Assembly: GCA_023230025.1 (NCBI GenBank)
Contig: JALNYD010000009.1
Coordinates: 1 to 26,976, forward strand
DNA from: Candidatus Cloacimonadota bacterium
GTDB taxonomy: Bacteria > Cloacimonadota > Cloacimonadia > Cloacimonadales > Cloacimonadaceae
Direction of reading: 5' to 3'
DNA length: 26,976 nucleotides
Shown here: in pieces, positions 1 through 8,935 of the stretch
Numbering within the stretch: the stretch's first letter is position 1
How the letters are laid out: each line of letters begins with the position of its first letter
Made by a program: the position numbers and the translations under genes
The notes under the pieces: model-generated
Database searches by the model: none
Told to the model about the DNA's origin: nothing
What the model saw: the letters and a program-made list of their open reading frames with translations, nothing else

Positions 1-408
1 ACTGGCATCAAAGAGTTCAGCATAGTACGAATACCAGCTTCTTTCATTCAAGGGTCCCTGATCCAGATAGGAGTATGAGTTAGCTGGGATATTGGCAATC
101 TCCTGCGCTAATGTATCAATATCCGAGTATCTGTAGATCTTCAGGTGGCTAAGATCATTATCGATAAAGGGGTCCCAGCTTAGCTTGATCCAATTACCAT
201 CTGGCACGGCATCAATCCCATTGTTGTCATCTGTCAGCACAACATTATGCTCATCAATCTCAATGGGGGGATCACCGACATCACCCCGATGAGGTATTAG
301 GACAGGTGGGGCAGGTGGGGTAGTGTCATTCCCCGGATTATCTTCACCGGAACAAGAGCCCAATCCTACAAGGCTCATGCCCAGAAGCAGGTAAATAAGA
401 TACTTCAT
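1..408 (-). CDS. Lipoprotein with Fn3-like region, 3' end outside window
   Basis: The visible 136 codons begin MKYLIYLLLG and carry a short hydrophobic signal with a lipobox LGSC, so Cys19 would be the lipidated residue. A Pro/Thr-rich and Asp-rich linker follows. The remainder (containing WIKLSWDP, LKIYRYS and ERSWYSYYAELFDAS) has the spacing of a fibronectin type III-like beta sandwich. The protein runs off the left edge, so its length and any sorting domain are unknown. A GGAG SD lies just upstream of the ATG, and the gene follows the PorV-like gene by 8 nt, so it is probably the last visible member of the porU-porV operon. Likely a surface or periplasmic lipoprotein; no specific function can be assigned. 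Confidence 0.75.
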   Translation of the reverse strand, partial: MKYLIYLLLGMSLVGLGSCSGEDNPGNDTTPPAPPVLIPHRGDVGDPPIEIDEHNVVLTDDNNGIDAVPDGNWIKLSWDPFIDNDLSHLKIYRYSDIDTLAQEIANIPANSYSYLDQGPLNERSWYSYYAELFDAS

Positions 409-416
409 AACATCTC

Positions 417-1427
417 CTAAAACGAGATTCTTAAACCCACCCGGTTACTGATTCCGATGGGGTTGTTTATTAGAGCGTAATCAAGATACACGCCATAAAG
501 CTTCACACTGGCACCGCAACTGAAGTTTGTGTCATAGTATCCCACGCGGAGATTGGCTTTGGAATCATAATCCCAATCCACTCCATAATGGCTTGTGCCA
601 TTATACACATAGTCATAGTCATAAGCAAGAGTAAGGGTGCTGTTCAATTTGGGAATGGGTTGAACTGCTGCCAAACCAAACTTGGTGTTAAACAGCACTT
701 CATCCTCCATTGAGCTTGGTGTGTCCCAGGTGACTCTGGTACCAGAAACATTCTGGAAGTTCAAGCCAAAATGCAGATCTCCCAATTCATCCTGATCAAA
801 GATAACTGCCATATCAGTGCGCACCTTCATTCCCAAATCCAAGCCAACGCCTGAACCCAGAGTATCCTTGATCTGTCTTTTGATGAACTTGAAGTTGCCG
901 CCCAATCCCATTTCAAATGGCACTTCAAAGAATTGCCAACCCATGTTGGCCCCAAATTTGATATTTTTGGCAAAAGCGATTTGATAGAGGTCATCAGTTG
1001 ATCGAAAGTGCCCGTCGGGAACACCTGGAAGATGATATGCGCTATCGTTTATCCGTTGATCAACATTGGTCCCAATCAGATGACGTTCATCAAAGTAAGG
1101 AATATCATTGACTGATAGACGGGTTATGTTGACGGCAATGGAAAGATCATTGGGCAGCGGTTGCACATAGCTGAGATGGTCATAGCTGGCCAGATTGTTA
1201 TATAGGAAAGCATGCATTGCAGACACTTCAGAACTAGTGATCTGAGCTAAGCCTGCGCTGTTCCAATAGATCGCAGAACCATCATTTGCCAGTGCGGCAA
1301 AAGCTCCGCCCATTCCCAGAGCCCGAACCCCAGCTCCAATCATCATAAAATCTCCGGCATATCTGCCGGCAAGTAGTGGCACAGTCGCCAGGAACAGGAC
1401 TATCGTGGCTATTATTATCTTCTTCAT
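417..1427 (-). CDS. porV: PorV/PorQ-family outer-membrane protein
   Basis: 336 aa. Residues 1-20 form a signal peptide (MKKIIIATIVLFLATVPLLA). The mature start, with IGAGVRALGMGGAFAALAND followed by IYWNSAGLAQ, is the hallmark N-terminus of PorV/PorQ (UPF0164-like) beta barrels of the FadL type; the rest alternates aromatic and polar residues and ends in Phe, as outer-membrane barrels do. In type IX secretion (T9SS), PorV is the shuttle that delivers cargo to the PorU sortase. Here it lies 11 nt downstream of a PorU-like C25 peptidase gene, the same pairing known in Bacteroidota. An AGGGAGG SD sits 6 nt before the ATG. The assignment to PorV rather than another family member rests on this neighbourhood. 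Confidence 0.75.
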   Translation of the reverse strand: MKKIIIATIVLFLATVPLLAGRYAGDFMMIGAGVRALGMGGAFAALANDGSAIYWNSAGLAQITSSEVSAMHAFLYNNLASYDHLSYVQPLPNDLSIAVNITRLSVNDIPYFDERHLIGTNVDQRINDSAYHLPGVPDGHFRSTDDLYQIAFAKNIKFGANMGWQFFEVPFEMGLGGNFKFIKRQIKDTLGSGVGLDLGMKVRTDMAVIFDQDELGDLHFGLNFQNVSGTRVTWDTPSSMEDEVLFNTKFGLAAVQPIPKLNSTLTLAYDYDYVYNGTSHYGVDWDYDSKANLRVGYYDTNFSCGASVKLYGVYLDYALINNPIGISNRVGLRISF

Positions 1428-1438
1428 GCTGAACCTCC

Positions 1439-4400
1439 CTACTTCAAAATGGCCATTTTCATGGTTTTCTCGATCTTCTTGCTGCCTTTACGGGCAACCA
1501 CACGGTAAAAATACGTCCCATTAGCTAGCGGAAATCCCTGTTCATCCTTACAATCCCAGGCATACACGGTGCGAGGATACTCGTGGTAACCCACTCCAAC
1601 AGGAAGGTTCCGGAATGTCTTCACCAGGCGACCACTGATCGTATAGACTTTGATATACACCTCATCCGCAGTATCTGTAAGCACATAGGTAAATCTTGTG
1701 CGTCCATCATTCTTAGGGTCTTGGGCTTGTCCCAGAATGGGATTGGGGTAGTTTGCGATGTTTGTGATGCTGAACTTGTCATTTACCACAAATTGGACTT
1801 CCCGGGAGCTGAAGTTTCCGTTTAGATCACGGCAGTCTGCTTTCAACTCGTGATTCCCACGCGACAAAGCCAACTGATATTTGATCGGTACACGATTGAT
1901 GTTTTCCTTATTGATGCTGATCACGTAATCGCTCGAGGGAACTTCCTCTCCGTTCATAAACAGACGGATCGAATCGTCAATGACATCAATACCATTGGCA
2001 TCACTCAACAGCAGAGAGATCACACCATCACCAGCCACATATCCACCCACTGTGAACTCCTGATCCTGGACGTTCACATCAACTGCAGGCACTTGATGAT
2101 CCTGATTGCGGAAGATACTGTATATACCTTCCCGGTTTACTTCAAAGTTCACAGTATTGGTATTAACTGAGACATGACCTCCGATCAGAATCCATTTTTC
2201 AAACTCGGGATTGTAACGATAGATCTTATAGCTGTTTTCGCCCTCATAATTCTGGGTATCCGGATCACTATCATTATATTTGAAAGTAAGATCAAGGCGT
2301 TTACCATTGGTGAAAATGCCCAATGAATCCACCATCGTGGGATCAAAGATCCTGATCTCATAGGGGATCGACATTTGGATACCCGGAATGCCACTCACAT
2401 ATTGCATCATTATGCTGCTCACATCAGGTTGATTAAGAGGAGCCAGAGCTTGCAGAGAGTTGATTGCCATGGTAACGTTGCCAGCACTCACAAAAGCAGG
2501 AGGCACAACACAGCTAAGATTGTTGTCCACACTGTGATACTCTCCACCACTGTTGCCCACAGTGAAATAATTGAAGGGAATGTCCAGTGTGATATAGTTG
2601 TTGGTGTTTACGAAGAGATGCCACTCAGAAAAGGCATTACTGCTATTTACCCGAACATCAAATCGAACATTACCATTGGGAATGGCTTCCAGCAGGATCG
2701 TATCCCAACGCTCTGCATCAACCTCCAAGGGTGCAAAATCCTGGGTTGTGGCCAGAGTGAGATCTCCCCCTTCAGGAGTATAATACAGACGAAGATCCGT
2801 ATTTACTGAAGCACAGTTACCCACATTTGTGGATTTGACTTTCAATTTGGGCACACCATCAGAGGCATCGAAGATTAAATCCCGGAGGAACAAGTCCGGG
2901 CCGGCAACCTGATATGAACTGGGAACAGACTCATAACTGACGTTATCTACATCAGTATATTTGTATTTAAAGAAGATGTCCTTACCTGTGTTGAACTTAC
3001 GGAGTCTTTGAGTCGTCTGCCAAATCGTGTTGTCTTCGTTGCTGGGCTGCATTGGCAGGTTTTCCCAAACCCCTACCCATTGATTGTTCACATAAACACT
3101 GTCCACACGCACGGAGCATTCCATTTGCACAATTTCAACCGGACTAAACAACCTGGCTGAGAAATCAACCGAATCTGCATATGTAGGTTGAGCAGGGGTC
3201 AATGCATGATGCATTACCATGGGACGACCGATGCCAATCCCGCTGTGGCCAACATATTCTTTATCGGATGAGTAACCGGCAACATACATCATGCGTGTGC
3301 TGTTATCATCGGATGCCGGAATAGTGTAGCTGGCGTTGAAAACACCTTCGAGCACAGGAAGATCATAAGGCACATTGATCACGGTTTCGTTGTTATTCAT
3401 GACATAGAGTCTGGCTGAGTTGACCGAACTTGGAAACTCTGCCTGGATGGTTACCTGCTCACCAGCGTTGGGATTCGGATTCAGAGGAGTAACTGAGACA
3501 TTAGCTATGGGCTTGTTCAGCTTAATCAGGGGGTCACCCAGGTAAGCCGAGGCATTGGTTAGGGCATATCTTGCTGCTGGTGATGCAGTGGTAGTAAAGA
3601 ACCTGGCCAAGGCAAAGATATAGGCTTCACCCAAGGTGTCAAAATCATGCATAAAGGCAGCTTCGTTATAAGCAAGTCCCCAGCCTTCATCATGATCAAG
3701 ATAACCCAGGCCAGAAAATCCCAAAGCAGCTATAGCGCCTTTACCAGCTTGTAACACCAGAGCTTCTGAGATTGATGAAGCACCATTGGTATCAAAAGCC
3801 GAGGCATAACATGCCAGAGATAAAAACACCGGATAGGTCTGGTTGTTCAATGTGGCTACATCATTGAAATTGAACAGGTTATAGTCTGCCCAAACCCGTC
3901 CACCTCCGTGTCCCATAAATTGCACAAATTGAGTTCCACTATTGATGGCATCCTTGAGATTAAAGGTACCACCAAAATATTCAGTACTCACAGATTGAGT
4001 GGAGGTATAGACCCTGCTAACCCGATAGTCTTTTGGTATCACACGACGCCGGATGCTCTCAGACTGCTGAGAAAAGGTATCTTCCGTATCTGTTATCTTG
4101 CCACCAGCAGTGAGCGTTATATGGCTATTCCACAAGCGGTTGGTCTGAGGATCGTTCCGATACTGAAGTGCCTTGGATGCATAATCCAGAATCTGCTGAT
4201 GAGTCCAGATGTTCAACCGGGATATTGTGATATCCGGAACCACATCATTTCCCACCAGGCACCCATACCAGGTATCACTGGCAGTAGCTCCATGTTTATA
4301 AGTCCAGGTTTTCTTTACAGGTACCAGGTTGTATTTGCGGCTGGGACTGTTATCACGTGTATCATCCACACCTTCACCCAGAAGCATCACGTGCGATAGC

Positions 4401-6457
4401 TGCGGACTGCGCCAGTTTTGATAAGCATAGTCCAAGAAAGCCTTGATCGCCTCAGCAGAAACGATACCCCAATTGAATTCGTCATATATATCCTGTAGAT
4501 CAACAAGTGAGACAATGTTACCTTCGCTTTCCCAGAGGGATTTAAGCTGCAGCGTACCTTCGGAACCGATAAACTCATAAGGACTAATCACAATTACATT
4601 AGCGCTATTCATGGGATTCTTCAGATCCGAAGGAATATTCAGGCGCATGGATTTGGGGCGTTTTTTGGAGTTCTCTTCCACCGCATAATATCGAATAGAC
4701 TGTGAACTCACGCTGTCTTGAATACTAACGGTCCAGGGGGCAGCACCATCAATGTTAAAGGGCTCAATTTGCATATTACTGAAGATGCTGGATCCGATCT
4801 TATATACTGACACATTGGGTGTGGAGAAACCCTGAAGATCGAACTGAAAAAGACCATTGGGACGATAGGAAGGTTTTTCAAACTTAATGTAGTCCCGGCT
4901 GGTTTTGTACTCCCGCCAATACTTGAGCTCGATATAATCCAGCAAAATCTGTTCGCGATCACCCATTTCTGTATTGCCGGATAAACTGATGTACACGTTG
5001 TTTGTTCCGTGTCTCAAGAACGAGTTGGAAATGGGGGCTTGATTGTAGAATATCTTCTCAGTTTGTCCGATCCAGTTCTGAGTATTGATCATGGCGGAAT
5101 TCAAGCGAATTGTTGCCTCATGGTCATACTGCCCAGAAAGCAGGTTTTCCTTGTAAGTGAGTCCATGGAGTGCGATTTTAGCGGAAGCTGTACGAATTGT
5201 GCTATCAAAAGGATATTCCAGCTCGATTGGCACTATCTCCAGGTTGGGAGCGCTGATTTTCTTCCAAAACCACACATCTTCACGGTAAAAAGTGGGACTG
5301 CTTGTCGTCCAGCCCCTACCCAGTTTATCGCTTACCAATTGCTCCTCAAGATGGACAGTCTCCTCATAATGATCGGCAAGCATATACTCTAGCGGATTAT
5401 TGTTGATCAAACCTCCGTTTTCAACCACCATCCGTGCTCCAAAGGCATCCCTCAGCTTCAGAGTATAGACGTTCTCGGCCGTAAAGTCGTCCGAGTAACT
5501 GATATCTCCGTAATGCCGATCCCCAAAGAACTCGAAATAATCACCGGAATTGAACTCGCCATCTTCTTCTCCACTAAAGTGAATTGGTACCTGACCATTT
5601 TCATCACTGAGCTCCAGATAGCGTGGATCCACATTATCAACTGTCCAGGCCATGTCCATGCCAAGGGAATCAGCCATTTCGGCAATAAATTGCTTCAATT
5701 CCGAATATCCAACCTTGTAGATACCTTCGCTATCGATCACAAACTGGATTTCTGAGATTTCACTTAGCGAGCCTTTGGGAGCTTGATAATTCTGAGCCTG
5801 GTTTTTGGGTAGCCGCCACATCCGGGAACTTGCATTATTGATGAAGAAGCTGTCTGCTGCTTTATCAATTGGGTTTTCACTTAGCTGCCAATTGCGAGAG
5901 GCCACCTTTGTGCCGCTCAAGTTCACGGCTATCTGCATTTCCGTATGCACTAGCAGGCTGTGGTTTTGGGCATCATATTGGAAAGGGTAGATCTCCAGAG
6001 CGATAAAGCGGCGATCTCCGATGAAAGCAGCTTCGCCCAATTGGACGATATTAAGGGGATAGAGTTGGTTACTATTATAGCTTTGAAAATCTGCTTCGTA
6101 CTTATAGTTTACTTCACCCTCATCAAGCACCATGGTTGCAGCCGGGACTACATCCACATCGGGAATTGTGATGCTTTTCCTGGATAACACATTCACTGCT
6201 GCAGAACCATCCAGAGGCAACCCCACAGCGCTGGAAAATACTCTTAGCTGAGGACGGCCTTCTTCGGCATGAGTTAAGCCTTCATCACACACAATCCGGT
6301 GATACTTTTTGCCAGAAACACTGATTTCCTCCACCGAGTAATCAGGTAGTTTAAAACTTAGGGTCAGGTTATCGCTACTTTCACTGACAATTGTGATGGC
6401 GCTGCCCATGACCAATAGAGGCAGGAACAGCATTATGATCGCAATGTATGATTTCAT
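1439..6457 (-). CDS. porU: Gingipain-type (C25) peptidase, PorU-like, with C-terminal sorting-type domain
   Basis: 1672 aa. The signal peptide covers roughly residues 1-19. The N-terminal ~600 residues resemble gingipain/PorU pro- and beta-sandwich regions. A C25 caspase-fold domain spans about 620-980. The catalytic His is H850 in FMGHGGG and the nucleophile is C883 in SLACYASAF, 33 residues apart, the same spacing as H211/C244 in RgpB. Several Ig-like modules follow. The last ~95 residues (YPNPILG, VYTISGRLVKTF, GTYFYRVV) form a FlgD-like/T9SS type-A-like C-terminal domain. PorU cleaves the cargo C-terminal domain at the cell surface and attaches A-LPS. This protein is longer than Bacteroidota PorU (~1100 aa), so a secreted C25 protease that is itself cargo is the alternative; adjacency to a PorV gene favours the sortase reading. 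A GGAG SD precedes the ATG; purD lies 10 nt upstream. Confidence 0.75.
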   Translation of the reverse strand: MKSYIAIIMLFLPLLVMGSAITIVSESSDNLTLSFKLPDYSVEEISVSGKKYHRIVCDEGLTHAEEGRPQLRVFSSAVGLPLDGSAAVNVLSRKSITIPDVDVVPAATMVLDEGEVNYKYEADFQSYNSNQLYPLNIVQLGEAAFIGDRRFIALEIYPFQYDAQNHSLLVHTEMQIAVNLSGTKVASRNWQLSENPIDKAADSFFINNASSRMWRLPKNQAQNYQAPKGSLSEISEIQFVIDSEGIYKVGYSELKQFIAEMADSLGMDMAWTVDNVDPRYLELSDENGQVPIHFSGEEDGEFNSGDYFEFFGDRHYGDISYSDDFTAENVYTLKLRDAFGARMVVENGGLINNNPLEYMLADHYEETVHLEEQLVSDKLGRGWTTSSPTFYREDVWFWKKISAPNLEIVPIELEYPFDSTIRTASAKIALHGLTYKENLLSGQYDHEATIRLNSAMINTQNWIGQTEKIFYNQAPISNSFLRHGTNNVYISLSGNTEMGDREQILLDYIELKYWREYKTSRDYIKFEKPSYRPNGLFQFDLQGFSTPNVSVYKIGSSIFSNMQIEPFNIDGAAPWTVSIQDSVSSQSIRYYAVEENSKKRPKSMRLNIPSDLKNPMNSANVIVISPYEFIGSEGTLQLKSLWESEGNIVSLVDLQDIYDEFNWGIVSAEAIKAFLDYAYQNWRSPQLSHVMLLGEGVDDTRDNSPSRKYNLVPVKKTWTYKHGATASDTWYGCLVGNDVVPDITISRLNIWTHQQILDYASKALQYRNDPQTNRLWNSHITLTAGGKITDTEDTFSQQSESIRRRVIPKDYRVSRVYTSTQSVSTEYFGGTFNLKDAINSGTQFVQFMGHGGGRVWADYNLFNFNDVATLNNQTYPVFLSLACYASAFDTNGASSISEALVLQAGKGAIAALGFSGLGYLDHDEGWGLAYNEAAFMHDFDTLGEAYIFALARFFTTTASPAARYALTNASAYLGDPLIKLNKPIANVSVTPLNPNPNAGEQVTIQAEFPSSVNSARLYVMNNNETVINVPYDLPVLEGVFNASYTIPASDDNSTRMMYVAGYSSDKEYVGHSGIGIGRPMVMHHALTPAQPTYADSVDFSARLFSPVEIVQMECSVRVDSVYVNNQWVGVWENLPMQPSNEDNTIWQTTQRLRKFNTGKDIFFKYKYTDVDNVSYESVPSSYQVAGPDLFLRDLIFDASDGVPKLKVKSTNVGNCASVNTDLRLYYTPEGGDLTLATTQDFAPLEVDAERWDTILLEAIPNGNVRFDVRVNSSNAFSEWHLFVNTNNYITLDIPFNYFTVGNSGGEYHSVDNNLSCVVPPAFVSAGNVTMAINSLQALAPLNQPDVSSIMMQYVSGIPGIQMSIPYEIRIFDPTMVDSLGIFTNGKRLDLTFKYNDSDPDTQNYEGENSYKIYRYNPEFEKWILIGGHVSVNTNTVNFEVNREGIYSIFRNQDHQVPAVDVNVQDQEFTVGGYVAGDGVISLLLSDANGIDVIDDSIRLFMNGEEVPSSDYVISINKENINRVPIKYQLALSRGNHELKADCRDLNGNFSSREVQFVVNDKFSITNIANYPNPILGQAQDPKNDGRTRFTYVLTDTADEVYIKVYTISGRLVKTFRNLPVGVGYHEYPRTVYAWDCKDEQGFPLANGTYFYRVVARKGSKKIEKTMKMAILK

Positions 6458-6467
6458 CTATACTCCA

Positions 6468-7703
6468 TTATTCCAGAGTGTTTTTCCTCAGACCAATATC
6501 CTGGCGATAAATCAAGCCGTTATGAGCCATGCTACTAATCTGCCGATACACCAGTTCTCTGGCAGATTGCAGATCTGTGGCCTTACCCACAATACTGAGT
6601 ACCCGGCCTCCGCTGCTTACAAGACGGTTGTCCTGCCTGGAGACTCCAGCGTAATATACTTTTGTAAGTGCTTTTTCTGTATCAAGCCTGATGCCTTTCT
6701 GATATGGTCCGGGATATCCTTCAGCGGCAAGAACTACTGCAACACACGAGTTTTCTTCCCACTCAAGTTTTAATTTGGCTACTTCCTGATCCGTAACTGC
6801 CTTGCATACCTCCACAAAATCCGATCGTAAAAGTGGCAGCAAAACTTGAGTTTCCGGATCACCGAAACGGCAATTGAATTCGATTACTTTGGGTCCTTCT
6901 CTGGTTATCATCAAACCCAGATATAGTACCCCTGTGTAGGGACAGCCCTGTTCTCTCATGGCAGATAAAACCGGCTCCAGAATATCCCGTTCTATCTGTT
7001 TGCGATAAGGTTCTGCTTCCCATACTGGACAAAACGCTCCCATCCCACCTGTATTGGGGCCACGATCATTGTCATATAACTGCTTGTGATCCTGGGCAAA
7101 AAGCGTTGTCTGATAATCTCTTCCATCGGTAATAGCAAATAACGATACTTCCCAACCTTTCAAAAATTCTTCTGCCAAAACACCTTTAGCGCCACATACT
7201 TGCTGCAACATGTCCTGGCATATCTTCGTGGCTTCCTCGTAGCTATGCGCAATCACCACACCTTTCCCAGCCGCTAAACCATCAGCTTTTAGCACTACTG
7301 GAAGGGGAAACTTGCGCAACACAGAAGCAGCTTCTTCACTGCTATGAATCATCTGATATCTGGATGTGGGCACACTGTGCCGAATCATTAGCTCCTTGGC
7401 AAAGGCCTTGGAAGTTTCCAATCTGGCAGCTGCCCGTGACGGAGCAAACACTTTGATTCCTTTGTCTCGCAGGAAATCGGACAAACCCGCTTCAATAGGT
7501 TGCTCTGGGCCAATAAACACCATATCTATTGCCTGGCTACGACAAAACTCAACAATCCTGTCCTGTAGCTCAACACACTCAAAATCCAACGCTATGCCGG
7601 CATTCCCGGGGCTAACAAAGATTGCTTCACAGTTGGCACTGCGCCCAAAGGCATCGGCAATAGCATGTTCACGACCTCCGCTACCCAGGATCAATACTCT
7701 CAT
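6468..7703 (-). CDS. purD: Phosphoribosylamine--glycine ligase (GAR synthetase)
   Basis: 411 aa, close to the usual ~420. Catalyses ATP-dependent joining of 5-phosphoribosylamine and glycine in purine synthesis. The N-terminal motif LGSGGREHA is diagnostic. The ATP-grasp core follows (PVVLKADGLAAGKGV; DRGPNTGGMGAFCP; EFNCRFGDPETQ), and a C-terminal subdomain with AAEGYPGPYQKG is present. The start codon overlaps the cinA stop in an ATGA (4 nt), so the two are probably translationally coupled. No other purine gene is in view; placement between cinA and the porU-porV pair looks like generic operon packing. Confidence 0.96.
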   Translation of the reverse strand: MRVLILGSGGREHAIADAFGRSANCEAIFVSPGNAGIALDFECVELQDRIVEFCRSQAIDMVFIGPEQPIEAGLSDFLRDKGIKVFAPSRAAARLETSKAFAKELMIRHSVPTSRYQMIHSSEEAASVLRKFPLPVVLKADGLAAGKGVVIAHSYEEATKICQDMLQQVCGAKGVLAEEFLKGWEVSLFAITDGRDYQTTLFAQDHKQLYDNDRGPNTGGMGAFCPVWEAEPYRKQIERDILEPVLSAMREQGCPYTGVLYLGLMITREGPKVIEFNCRFGDPETQVLLPLLRSDFVEVCKAVTDQEVAKLKLEWEENSCVAVVLAAEGYPGPYQKGIRLDTEKALTKVYYAGVSRQDNRLVSSGGRVLSIVGKATDLQSARELVYRQISSMAHNGLIYRQDIGLRKNTLE

Positions 7704-8932
7704 TTCAAAAGCTTCCTGAGTTCATTATGAAGGAGCAGTATCGCTGTCTCAGCAGCTTTGTGCCTGATGCTTTCCCGATCCCCAAACAGCAACCTGTGTT
7801 CAATAATTCCCTGCTCCCCAATGCGGAAACCAAAATACACAGTTCCCACTGGCTTTTCTGGAGATCCACCATCAGGTCCGGCAATTCCGGTTATCGATAT
7901 AGCCACATCAGTAGCCAGCAGCCGCTGCACGCCCAGAGCCATGCTTTCAGCACATTCCGGGGATACTGCGCCCCACTTTTCCAGAAGCACTTCAGGAACT
8001 TCCAAGAGTTTTGTTTTGACATCGTTATGGTAGCTGATTACACCGCCCCAAAAAACTTCTGAACATCCCGCAACGTCGCTGAGAAGTTTCTGCAGAAGAC
8101 CTCCCGTACAGGATTCTGCGACAGATATGCTGTATCCCAGATGTTTAAGAGCTCTGATCAGGCTTTGTGAAGGATCTTCATCATCTACTCCCCACACATA
8201 TTCGCCAGCTTTGGCTCTGATAATCTGTTCAGCTTCGTGCAAAGCTCCGACATCATTGCCATAAATCCTGAGATCCACTCTTCCGGTTTGGGGCAACCAG
8301 GCCAGATTCACTTGTCTGGGAAGCTCATCCTCATGCACGATTTCCGCCAGAGCTGATTCGCCGATATTGAAAGTATGCAGATCGCGCTGTACGATCTCTT
8401 TAGCCATCGGAAAAGCCTGTTTCAAAATTGGGGCAATTTGCTGCGAGAATATCTCACGCATCTCCCCCGGTACTCCCTGAAGGGCAAAAAAATGCTTGCC
8501 GGATGCTTTATAATAAAGCCCAGGAGCAGTTCCCCGATGGTTCTGCAGCACTTCAAAGCATTCTGGAACCATTGCCTGTGCCCGGTTTGATTCCGGAATC
8601 ATCATGTTACGGCGCTGGAACATCGCCTGGATATAATCCCAGACATCTTCATCAAAACGGAGTTCTTTGCCAAAGAAATCCGCAATGCTCTGTCTGGTGA
8701 GATCATCCAGAGTAGGCCCCAGACCACCTGTGCTGATTACAACGTCAGCTTCCTGCCATGCCTGCAGTAATGCTTGCTGGATCTCCTGATCTTCATCCTG
8801 GATACAGAGACAGCGCAAGATTGGTATTCCTAACCGCGAAAGCTCTCTTCCCAAAAAGCTGAGATTGCTGTTCAAGGTTCTGCCTAGCAGAATCTCGTTC
8901 CCGATGCTGATTACAATGCTGTTTATGTTCAT
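7700..8932 (-). CDS. cinA: CinA family protein (NMN amidohydrolase / ADP-ribose pyrophosphatase type)
   Basis: 410 aa, the full two-domain form. The N-terminal ~170 residues are a MoCF-biosynthesis (COG1058) fold with SIGNEILLGRTLNSN and STGGLGPTLDDLTR. The C-terminal ~160 residues are the CinA/PncC domain with VAESCTGGLL, GVISYHNDVK and ITGIAGPDGG. The family's established role is recycling of nicotinamide mononucleotide by deamidation, plus pyrophosphatase activity in the N-terminal domain; the competence link applies only to some Firmicutes and Streptococci. The gene follows proS by 3 nt and overlaps purD by 4 nt. Confidence 0.94.
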   Translation of the reverse strand: MNINSIVISIGNEILLGRTLNSNLSFLGRELSRLGIPILRCLCIQDEDQEIQQALLQAWQEADVVISTGGLGPTLDDLTRQSIADFFGKELRFDEDVWDYIQAMFQRRNMMIPESNRAQAMVPECFEVLQNHRGTAPGLYYKASGKHFFALQGVPGEMREIFSQQIAPILKQAFPMAKEIVQRDLHTFNIGESALAEIVHEDELPRQVNLAWLPQTGRVDLRIYGNDVGALHEAEQIIRAKAGEYVWGVDDEDPSQSLIRALKHLGYSISVAESCTGGLLQKLLSDVAGCSEVFWGGVISYHNDVKTKLLEVPEVLLEKWGAVSPECAESMALGVQRLLATDVAISITGIAGPDGGSPEKPVGTVYFGFRIGEQGIIEHRLLFGDRESIRHKAAETAILLLHNELRKLLK

Positions 8933-8935
8933 GTG

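Noticed and set aside
3908..4399. 163-codon plus frame and many others antisense to porU, rny, pheT and the large lipoprotein
   Set aside because: Shadows of strongly supported minus-strand genes; no SDs or recognisable domains.
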